DNA of 64,000 nucleotides from Pseudomonadota bacterium. Its GTDB lineage: Bacteria; Pseudomonadota; Gammaproteobacteria; Xanthomonadales; SZUA-38. The notes beneath the pieces are model-generated. The model worked only from the letters and a program-made list of their open reading frames with translations. It was not told the origin of the DNA and did no database searches. Both the position numbers and the translations under genes were made by a program. The DNA lies in assembly GCA_039033415.1 (NCBI GenBank), contig JBCCCR010000004.1, forward strand, positions 186,001 through 250,000. The letters are read 5' to 3'. Of this stretch, positions 1-6,000 are shown in pieces; position 1 is the first letter of the stretch; each line of letters opens with the position of its first letter.

Positions 1-52
1 GCGACAGTGGCAAATTGATCTTATTCGCGATTTCGCCACGACGGAGGACACT

Positions 53-652
53 ATGCGCAACCTTCTACGGATGGCAGCACTGCTAGCCTGTATTTCGGCG
101 AACGCTCGGGAGGCTTCTGTCGAGATTGCCGGCGTGGAGATCTACGTCGGGATGCCAGAGTCAGAAGCTATGTCAGCCTTCGCCCGCGTGAATTGCTTTG
201 ACATGCCAGCAGATTCGACGGCCGGTGAAATTCGTTGTGCTGTTGGAGACGGCATCAGTCCAGAATCAGATGGCGCCATCTCGTTTACCAATGGCGTTGT
301 TTCTCACGCAACTCGAAACTGGCACGTCGCCATGCAGGACGAAAACTCTTACCAAGCCTTCGACCTTCTGAACTCTATTCTGGTGCTGATGACGGGTGAG
401 GACAGCCATTGCGTAAAGATTGAAACCCACCAGTATCCAGAAAGACCGGCTAATGACGAAACTCCCTACCAGCCAGGTAGCCAGACGACAATCATCGCTT
501 TTCCCGATAGGACGATCTCTTTACAGACGCAGGATCTGCGCGGTGGGTTCGTACTAATCAAGGAGAGCCTCAAAAGGAGTCCAACTCCCAGCGACGTCCG
601 AACAAAAGGGCAGCGGATGCAATGGTGGGAGGGGTGCCAGTTCATTCAATAG
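53..652 (+). CDS. secreted protein of unknown function, four mature cysteines
   Basis: I do not recognise this 199-residue protein. The ATG is supported by GGAGG at 43-47, five bases upstream. Residues 1-19 (MRNLLRMAALLACISANAR) look like a short Sec signal peptide: Arg-containing start, hydrophobic core, small residues before the cut. The mature part has four cysteines at about 48, 62, 120 and 195, an even number that suggests two disulfides in the periplasm or outside the cell. No membrane segment follows the signal. It is the first gene in the window and belongs to the island that ends at the tRNA-Arg gene. It could be cargo of that island; nothing in the sequence points to an activity. 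Confidence 0.6.
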   Translation: MRNLLRMAALLACISANAREASVEIAGVEIYVGMPESEAMSAFARVNCFDMPADSTAGEIRCAVGDGISPESDGAISFTNGVVSHATRNWHVAMQDENSYQAFDLLNSILVLMTGEDSHCVKIETHQYPERPANDETPYQPGSQTTIIAFPDRTISLQTQDLRGGFVLIKESLKRSPTPSDVRTKGQRMQWWEGCQFIQ

Positions 653-761
653 CCCGAGGCTGCAACTATGCTGAACTCGCTCAAGGACCACTCAGAGGCT
701 TGTCATCGACTCCCAAAAGGCTTCGCTCTAACCGCCTTCGTCGACCGATGTTGCAGGTATT

Positions 762-1409
762 TTGTTGCGTCAAGACAAATCAATAACTGAGTCTACGTCC
801 AATCGCAGCGCTAAAAGCTCAGTCCGGGCTCGCGCTGACAAGATTAAGGATTACCGCTGTAAGAATCTGATTGCCGTGATTGAGGACCCGGTCGATATCC
901 GGAACATCGGTACGGTGATTAGGAACGTGAATGCGCTCGGCGTAGAGAAAACCTATGTTGTGGACCCTCGAGGTGCGCTTCCAGACGACTGGCAAGACAT
1001 GCGGGAGCGCAAATCTCTCTCCAAGACCTCTGTGTCTGCGGTGAAATGGAGCTTCGTAAAACGCTTCGACAGCACGCAGAGCTGTATTGATCATCTGAAG
1101 CGGAACCGCGTGTCATCCATCGCTACATCTCCACACCAGAAGGGTCACCGCAACATCGCGCTGAAGGATGGTGACTACACGGTTTTTACCAAGTTGGCAG
1201 TGTGGTTTGGCAATGAAAAGCGCGGACTGAGCGACAGGGCGATCGCACACGCAGAGTACTGTGTCAGCATACCGATGTTCGGGATGATCGAGAGTTTGAA
1301 TCTCGGCACCACCTCCGGAATCGTCCTATATGAAGTAACGACTCAGCGACGAGCATACCAACAGAAGTTCAAACGGAGCGGAAAAAGAAGGCCGAGACGA
1401 GACACATGA
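762..1409 (+). CDS. SpoU/TrmH-family RNA 2'-O-methyltransferase
   Basis: A SPOUT-class methyltransferase of 215 residues. The three family motifs are visible: N48-I-G-T-V-I-R54-N (motif 1, with the Asn and Arg), WFGNEKRGLS around 148-157 (motif 2, SAM-binding knot), and IPMFGMIESLNLGTTSGIVLYE around 170-191 (motif 3). Family knowledge says such enzymes methylate a ribose 2'-OH in tRNA or rRNA with S-adenosylmethionine. The short length and absence of a separate N-terminal substrate domain resemble TrmH (tRNA Gm18) more than RlmB, but the substrate is inferred. The start used is TTG at 762; no better ATG exists in frame upstream of motif 1, so the first about 30 polar residues are uncertain. 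The C-terminus is very basic. It sits in the island upstream of the fosA-like gene. Confidence 0.8.
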   Translation: MLRQDKSITESTSNRSAKSSVRARADKIKDYRCKNLIAVIEDPVDIRNIGTVIRNVNALGVEKTYVVDPRGALPDDWQDMRERKSLSKTSVSAVKWSFVKRFDSTQSCIDHLKRNRVSSIATSPHQKGHRNIALKDGDYTVFTKLAVWFGNEKRGLSDRAIAHAEYCVSIPMFGMIESLNLGTTSGIVLYEVTTQRRAYQQKFKRSGKRRPRRDT

Positions 1410-1468
1410 CCCGTTTTTTCGGTTTCCTGATTCCCGCAGCGACTCTATTTATCCCAAAACGGTGATCC

Positions 1469-1888
1469 ATGATCAAAGGCATCAATCACATTACGCTGGC
1501 AGTTTCCGACCTCAAAGCATCGGTCTTTTTCTACAAGCGAGTACTGGGTCTAAGCCTGGTCTCTATTCACGAGGGAGGTGCGTATTTTAAAGCCGGTGAT
1601 ACGTGGTTTTGCCTGGTAGCAGATTCCGCAGCAGCGGATCAGTCGCGACTAGATTACTCTCATATCGCGTTTGACCTTTCTCAAGAAGATTTTGCGGTAT
1701 TCGACAAGAAGCTCGCCGCCAATGGAGCGCGCATTTGGAAAAAGAATGCGAGCGAGGGACTTTCAATTTATTTTCTGGATCCAGACGGGCATAAGCTAGA
1801 GGCACATGTCGGGACACTAGAGTCGAGGCTTCACTCCATGCGGAGCAATAATCACAACAGCACTAGCGAGTCAGGCTGTGTGCTCTAA
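1469..1888 (+). CDS. fosA: FosA-like fosfomycin glutathione transferase (glyoxalase fold)
   Basis: A 139-residue protein of the vicinal oxygen chelate superfamily, matching the FosA pattern along its whole length. Metal ligands are in place: His7 (INHITLAV), His65 (DYSHIAFD) and Glu111 (GHKLEAHVG). The fosfomycin-contacting residues known for FosA also align: Thr9, Lys91, Ser95, Tyr101 and Arg120, with the K+-loop segment SEGLS at 95-99. FosA adds glutathione to the epoxide of fosfomycin in the cytoplasm and needs Mn2+ and K+. The C-terminal tail after 123 is short and different. No strong ribosome-binding site precedes the ATG. Position on a tRNA-Arg island beside integrases suggests horizontal acquisition. 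A distant non-resistance VOC enzyme is possible, but complete ligand conservation argues for FosA activity. Confidence 0.85.
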   Translation: MIKGINHITLAVSDLKASVFFYKRVLGLSLVSIHEGGAYFKAGDTWFCLVADSAAADQSRLDYSHIAFDLSQEDFAVFDKKLAANGARIWKKNASEGLSIYFLDPDGHKLEAHVGTLESRLHSMRSNNHNSTSESGCVL

Positions 1889-1895
1889 CCAGTCG

Positions 1896-1911
1896 GCCTA
1901 TTCCGATAGGC
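1896..1911 (+). other. hairpin with UNCG-type loop just after fosA
   Basis: GCCTAT and ATAGGC pair perfectly around the loop TCCG. It lies 8 bases after the fosA stop. There is no T-run, so it is not a standard intrinsic terminator; it could protect the 3' end of the mRNA or open the structured region. Confidence 0.45.
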
Positions 1912-2126
1912 TGGACCGACATCAAGCGGGATTACGATTGGTAGCAGTAAATTCTTCTGTCCTAAGCGGCACTGGCCTATGTTTGGACTTAGGCGTGTCC
2001 CCAACGATACGTTCGCGTCTGCGGACCGACTATTGCAAAGGCTTTCTTGGTTTGAAGGGCGGCACAGCATTCCGATGGCAACTGACTCTCCTTCACAATC
2101 GGCTGAGCATCGCTTGAACTTGCTTC

Positions 2127-2369
2127 TTAGCACTTTGCTAAATAATTGTTTTCTATAGGTATTGAAGCAAAACACGCTTCGATGTATTGTGGAGGTGTTG
2201 CGGTCGTTCGACCACCTTTCCTTTTCCCATTTCACGACCCTCAAGCGGGGGAATAGGGACCCGGTCTCATTGAGACCGCTAAGTCCGGTGAGATGTATTC
2301 GGAGTTTCTCCTACCCAAGATGGCCCGCAAACCCTAAAGAAATCCTGCGGTGGCGCCGCCGATTTTTTT
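2127..2369 (+). ncRNA. candidate structured RNA, unit 1 of a tandem pair
   Basis: Ordered hairpins: TTAGCA/TGCTAA (2127-2141, loop CTT); GAAGC/GCTTC (2164-2180); GGTC-GTTC-GACC (2202-2213); a C-rich/G-rich pairing (about 2224-2253); CGGTCTC-ATT-GAGACCG (2262-2278); GGAG-TTT-CTCC (2301-2311); and a terminator-like hairpin with T7 at 2348-2369. The same order recurs in unit 2 with different sequences but preserved pairing, which is what I rely on. No recognised RNA family was matched. Function unknown; a small RNA of the mobile element is the simplest reading. Alternatives are recombination sites or a leader segment. Confidence 0.5.
2348..2369 (+). terminator. intrinsic terminator after RNA unit 1
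   Basis: CGGTG (2348-2352) pairs with CGCCG (2357-2361) around GCGC, followed by A and seven T (2363-2369). A compact G+C-rich stem plus T-run on the plus strand fits rho-independent termination and would define the 3' end of unit 1. Confidence 0.6.
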
Positions 2370-2418
2370 CATGCCGACGACCCATAGGACAACGGCATCT
2401 TGAACGCCGGAAGAGCTT

Positions 2419-2669
2419 TTAGCATTCTGCTAAATAACTGATTTTCTTGAAAATATTGACACCAAGTCGGTGGCAATGTAGATTTGAGTCTGAGTGGTCG
2501 TCCGACCACTTGCCTCCCCTTATTCTGTTCCCGATCCCACGACGGGAGGATATACACCTGTTCTCAATGAGAACAGTAACGCCGTAAAGTCCTTCGCTGA
2601 GTTTTTCTCGTCTTGAGAACCTCAAAATAAACTCAATCGCCTCGGCACCGGGCTTTTTGTCGCCCTTTT
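2419..2669 (+). ncRNA. candidate structured RNA, unit 2 of a tandem pair
   Basis: Diverged copy of the unit at 2127. Hairpins in the same order: TTAGCA/TGCTAA (2419-2433, loop TTC); CACC/GGTG (2460-2472); AGTGGTC-GTCC-GACCACT (2493-2510); CCTCCC/GGGAGG (2513-2518 with 2544-2549); TGTTCTC-AAT-GAGAACA (2559-2575); GAG/CTC (2599-2609); then GGGC/GCCC with T5 and T4 runs (2650-2669), a possible terminator. Compared with unit 1, a G-C pair in the fifth hairpin is replaced by T-A and the second hairpin is entirely rewritten yet still pairs, so base pairing rather than sequence seems to be conserved. Confidence 0.5.
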
Positions 2670-2777
2670 CGCAACACAGCACAGACTGACTCGGACTTTA
2701 GGCAATAAAAGGCCGCCGCTCATTATGTTTCTGGCGCCCGCCCTATAGCCGACCAAAGTGAGCTTTCCCTGCTAACT

Positions 2778-2884
2778 GAACCTTCTTGGTTCGGTCGTGA
2801 GGGTCGCCCCCCAATTTCTGGCCGATCCAGAAATCCGAACGAATCACACCTGGTTTGGCGGCTCCGAGTCCGTTCGCCACTCGG
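2778..2884 (+). other. cluster of three small hairpins
   Basis: GAACC/GGTTC (2778-2792, loop TTCTT), ATTTCTGG/CCAGAAAT (2814-2834, loop CCGAT) and CCGAGT/ACTCGG (2864-2884). They continue the structured region after the two RNA units. There is no coding frame across them. Confidence 0.4.
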
Positions 2885-2971
2885 CAGCTCATTGAGTTTG
2901 ATTCGCTCGATTCACCGTTGTGATGGGCCAGACTTACCCCTGGTTTGCGAAGACGACGACCTCACCGCTCG

Positions 2972-3008
2972 CCCGCGTCACTACTAGCGCAGCGTGTAGT
3001 GACGCGGG
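2972..3008. repeat. 13-bp perfect inverted repeat
   Basis: CCCGCGTCACTAC (2972-2984) and GTAGTGACGCGGG (2996-3008) pair perfectly around an 11-base spacer. No T-run follows. In an integrative element such a site could be a recombinase or regulator binding site, part of a transfer or replication origin, or a long stem of the structured RNA; the sequence alone does not decide. Confidence 0.55.
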
Positions 3009-3152
3009 CCGCAATCCCTGCTGCCATGCGGGCTAGCGCCCCCTATTCACAAATTACGGGCGCGTTTTCCCGGACTTTTCCGTAGCCGTACTTCTATCGT
3101 CGGCATACTGTATCTCCCACAACCGTGGCTACTTCGGCTAAGTGGCAACCCA

Positions 3153-3465
3153 GGCAGCTCGCTGCCTTCGCCGGTCTCCGGCTAACGCTTTTTTTGGCGT
3201 TCTACTTCGGTGGTGCTTGTTGCCACCTAAAGGCTCTTCGGAGCGCTTTCTACATTCACGAGAGGAGGTTTTTTATGTCTCGCTATCTTTGATTCGGCGG
3301 TTTTCCGTCTTGGCTCGTCTTCGGACGATTTCGTTCAATTCACGATAGGAGGTGATCTTCGTCGTTCTCACCGGGGCCGTAAGGCCCACTGGTAGCCCGA
3401 TACTCAGCGCTACAGCACTGACTGTCGGAAGCTAATTGGGCTTCAGGCCTAGGGACTGGTGTCCC
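3153..3465 (+). ncRNA. hairpin run with UUCG and GNRA tetraloops
   Basis: Hairpins: GGCAG-CTCG-CTGCC (3153-3166); GCCGG-TCT-CCGGC (3170-3182); GGTGG/CCACC (3209-3227); GCTC-TTCG-GAGC (3233-3244); TCGTC-TTCG-GACGA (3315-3328); GGGCC-GTAA-GGCCC (3374-3387); GAAGC/GCTTC (3428-3444); GGGAC-TGGT-GTCCC (3452-3465). Two C(UUCG)G loops and one GNRA loop appear in these stable forms only when the plus strand is the RNA, the same direction as the recombinase genes that start at 3554. This may be the 3' part of a large structured RNA or the 5' leader of the recombinase mRNA. Confidence 0.5.
3254..3353 (+). repeat. duplicated ATTCACGA-K-AGGAGGT motif 84 bp apart
   Basis: ATTCACGAGAGGAGGT at 3254-3269 and ATTCACGATAGGAGGT at 3338-3353 differ at one base. 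Each contains a strong AGGAGG ribosome-binding core. The first is followed by ATG TCT CGC TAT CTT TGA (3275-3292), a possible five-codon leader peptide; the second has no well-spaced start. A leader or attenuator role upstream of the recombinase operon is possible but unproven. Confidence 0.4.
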
Positions 3466-3553
3466 GTGACCCTTACCGAGAAGACTCTCGGACTGCGTAT
3501 CGCTCTCAGGTGCGTGGTGGTCATCCAAACTCACCAAACTGAGATGACGCACC

Positions 3554-4420
3554 ATGAAAGACCTGAACTACCAGCTAAAGCGGTTATGCCGTCAGAACCG
3601 GGACGGCAGCTATTCAACACAGGCCAATCGGTCGCGGATGTTGGACCAGATGGCCCATCAGCTTCATGAGCTGGGCTATCGGCGCATGGGCGCCACATCG
3701 ATCAAGCCGAAGCATGTCACTGCACTTACAGACCTGTGGAAGGAACAGGGGCTGAGCATCGGCTCTCAGAAGAACCGACTGTCAGCGCTGCGATGGTGGG
3801 CGGGAAAAGTAGGCAAGGCTCACATCATGGCCAAGGACAATGCGGAATATGGCCTTGAGACGAGAAGCACGATCCCAGCGGAGTCCAAAGCGCAGACGCT
3901 GACGCCGAGTCAGATCAACAGGGTCGAGGATCCTTACATTCGACTCAGTCTGAGACTCCAGCAGGAGTTCGGGCTCAGACGCGAGGAGGCGATCAAGTTT
4001 CGGCCAAGCTACGCGGTCCGGAAAGACGCGATTCAGCTCAAGGCGAGCTGGACCAAGGGTGGAAGGCCAAGAGCGATACCAATCCTGACCGAAAGACAGC
4101 GAGTCCTCTTGATGGAGATCGAGCAGTTGGTTGGGAGCGGCGCTCTGATTCCAACCAAGCTTAACTACGTCGAACAACTCAGGAAGTACGAACGGCACAC
4201 CCGCCAAGCTGGGCTAAGGAATCTTCACGGATTGCGCCACGGCTACGCACAACGGCGCTACGAACAGCTCACAGGATGGAAATGTCCTGCGGCGAGTGGT
4301 CCTGATCGCCATCAGCTCACCCGGGAAGCCAAAAGCCTGGACAGAAAAGCACGGCTGACTGTCAGCTCGGAGCTCGGCCACGCGCGGGAGCAGATCAGCG
4401 CGACGTACCTAGGCCGATGA
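3554..4420 (+). CDS. tyrosine recombinase, Integrase_1-like family
   Basis: A 288-residue DNA breaking-rejoining enzyme. Residues about 10-110 form an N-terminal SAM-like DNA-binding region. The catalytic region shows Arg in FGLRREEAIKF (about 137), Lys in SWTKGGRPR, the H-x-x-R box in LHGLRHGYAQRR, GH in SELGHAREQ, and the likely nucleophilic Tyr in ISATYLGR at the extreme C-terminus. Spacing between the HxxR box and Tyr is unusual because of an extra polar segment (about 240-275), typical of the family I know as phage-integrase-N/Integrase_1 proteins of genomic islands. Its stop overlaps the next gene start (ATGA at 4417-4420), so the three genes form one operon. It probably takes part in integration or excision together with the second integrase. 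Confidence 0.8.
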   Translation: MKDLNYQLKRLCRQNRDGSYSTQANRSRMLDQMAHQLHELGYRRMGATSIKPKHVTALTDLWKEQGLSIGSQKNRLSALRWWAGKVGKAHIMAKDNAEYGLETRSTIPAESKAQTLTPSQINRVEDPYIRLSLRLQQEFGLRREEAIKFRPSYAVRKDAIQLKASWTKGGRPRAIPILTERQRVLLMEIEQLVGSGALIPTKLNYVEQLRKYERHTRQAGLRNLHGLRHGYAQRRYEQLTGWKCPAASGPDRHQLTREAKSLDRKARLTVSSELGHAREQISATYLGR

Positions 4421-4767
4421 ATCGACGACCACTCATCGCGCCGCGGATACTCAGGCTACGAGACGCGCCAGCTTATCTGGGCATGGACCGAAACCGCTTC
4501 AACCGCGAGGTTCGACCCTACCTGACCAGGGTGCCCATCGGCCGGCAAGGCATCGCGTTTGATCGACTTGAACTCGACCAGTGGGTGGACGACCATATCT
4601 CTCGCAACGGGCGTCCCGCTATGAGGAGACCATTATGGGACGCAAAAAATCACCGGGCCTCAAGAAAAGAGGCCGTATCTGGTGGATCGACAAGCAAATC
4701 AAAGGATACGGAAGATTGGCGGAAAGCTGCGGCACAGGCAATCTCGCGGAGGCGGAACGATATCTAG
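4417..4767 (+). CDS. excisionase/AlpA-like HTH protein
   Basis: A 116-residue protein whose first 70 residues carry a winged-helix/MerR-type HTH of the excisionase kind: LRLRDAPAYLGMDRNRFNREVRP, then VPIGRQGIAFDRLELDQWVDD. Such small proteins bind att-site DNA and bias recombination to excision, or activate the integrase promoter. The gene starts inside the stop of the preceding recombinase (ATGA) and its last 133 bases overlap the following integrase in another frame. I recall similar long overlaps in homologous islands, with a tail of the STSKS type, so the overlap is probably genuine rather than an error. Confidence 0.65.
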   Translation: MNRRPLIAPRILRLRDAPAYLGMDRNRFNREVRPYLTRVPIGRQGIAFDRLELDQWVDDHISRNGRPAMRRPLWDAKNHRASRKEAVSGGSTSKSKDTEDWRKAAAQAISRRRNDI

Positions 4768-5774
4768 CGTTCCGGCTCGACGAAGTGCGCCGAGCAACGG
4801 TTTACGGCATTCGACCGACACGGACGTTTCAGGAAGCAGCCCTCAAATACCTGGAGGACTACGCTAACGAAGCCAGCCTTGAACGGTATTTGTATGCCTT
4901 TAATCGCGTGATGCCGTACATCGGCCACCTCAACCTGGACCAAATCCACAACGACTCCCTGATACCCTACCGACGCGCACGCAGAGCCGACGGTGTTGCC
5001 GCTGGCACCATCCGCAAGGAACTGAGCTGCGTTCGACGGGTGCTGAACCTGGCAGCCAGAGTGTGGCGGCATCAAAACGGCCTGTCCTGGCTTGCCACCG
5101 CACCATTGATCGAGATGGAGAAAGGCTACGCCAGGTCACCCTACCCGCTGAGCTGGGATGAACAGGATCGGTTCTTCGCCGAACTACCGGAGTACGTCAG
5201 GCGAATGGCCCTTTATAAGGTCAACACCGGTTGCCGGCAGAAGGAAGTCTGTCAGCTTCGGTGGAACTGGGAAGTGGCTGTGCCAGAGTTGGGTACCAGC
5301 GTCTTTGTGCTGCCGAGCAACCGAGACTTTCGAACCAAGAACGGCCGAGAGCGTCTCGTGCTGCTCAATACCTTGGCGCGAGAGGTGGTTGAGGAACAGC
5401 GAGGGAAACACCCCGAGTTTGTTTTCACCTACCAGGGGCGGCCAACACTCAAGCTGCTGAACTCGAGCTGGAAGAGTGCGCGCATACGGGCGGGGCTGCC
5501 GGACCTACGCGTCCACGACCTGCGCCACACGTTCGGCCATCGATTACGGGCTGCTGGGGTTAGTTATGAGGACAGGCAGGACCTTCTTGGGCATAAGTCC
5601 GACCGCATGACCACCCACTACTCAGCACCGGACGTCGCGCGCCTTCAAAAGGCCGTCGAACAGGTCTGTGTAAGGCGTTTAAACACGGTACTGAGGGTAA
5701 AAACTCGCACAATTCTCGCACAATCGGAGGTTTTGCCGGCTTCGCCGAGGGAACGAAAAATCGTAAGCCATTGA
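4635..5774 (+). CDS. canonical tyrosine-type site-specific integrase
   Basis: A 379-residue phage-type integrase. I place the start at ATG 4635 (MGRKKSPGLKKR) because GAGGAG at 4623-4628 precedes it at good spacing; an in-frame upstream ATG at 4581 lacks such a site. The order is an N-terminal Arm-type DNA-binding region, a core-binding SAM-like domain, then the catalytic domain with Arg in NTGCRQKEVCQLRW, the H-x-x-R box in VHDLRHTFGHRL, GH in LLGHKS and the nucleophile Tyr in TTHYSAPDV. The stop lies 16 bp from the 3' end of tRNA-Arg, the usual arrangement for an integrase that recombines its element into a tRNA gene. Together with the excisionase-like gene it likely mobilises region 1-5790. 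Confidence 0.9.
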   Translation: MGRKKSPGLKKRGRIWWIDKQIKGYGRLAESCGTGNLAEAERYLAFRLDEVRRATVYGIRPTRTFQEAALKYLEDYANEASLERYLYAFNRVMPYIGHLNLDQIHNDSLIPYRRARRADGVAAGTIRKELSCVRRVLNLAARVWRHQNGLSWLATAPLIEMEKGYARSPYPLSWDEQDRFFAELPEYVRRMALYKVNTGCRQKEVCQLRWNWEVAVPELGTSVFVLPSNRDFRTKNGRERLVLLNTLAREVVEEQRGKHPEFVFTYQGRPTLKLLNSSWKSARIRAGLPDLRVHDLRHTFGHRLRAAGVSYEDRQDLLGHKSDRMTTHYSAPDVARLQKAVEQVCVRRLNTVLRVKTRTILAQSEVLPASPRERKIVSH

Positions 5775-5790
5775 ATTAGCAGGGGAAATA

Positions 5791-5867
<77 letters not shown>

Positions 5868-6000
5868 GCGGTGATCCGAGGTTGGCGAGGGCCGGGTTCG
5901 GATGGGGCCGCGAAAAGCGGTCGGCAAGTGTAGCCAATTCGCTCAAGCAGGTCTATTCGGCTGCGAGGCCCAGAAGGACTCGCGCCGTGCCCCTCTGGCC

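Larger units (their letters stand above)
1889..3553 (+). other. 1.66-kb non-coding, hairpin-dense region of the island
   Basis: No frame here has plausible coding character on either strand; the open frames are short and cross the hairpins. Instead the DNA is packed with perfect inverted repeats. From left to right it contains a 6-bp hairpin with TCCG loop (1896-1911), two paralogous RNA-like units (2127-2369 and 2419-2669), a group of small hairpins (2778-2884), a 13-bp perfect inverted repeat (2972-3008), and a run of tetraloop hairpins (3153-3465) that reaches the first recombinase gene. Whether it is one long transcript or several is not visible. It might be a large structured RNA of the mobile element, or a leader controlling the recombinase operon. 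Confidence 0.6.

Noticed and set aside
1878..2682. Short open frames of 60-120 codons over the RNA units
   Set aside because: They cross hairpins, have no initiation signals and show no family features. The two units differ by indels that would shift any shared frame.
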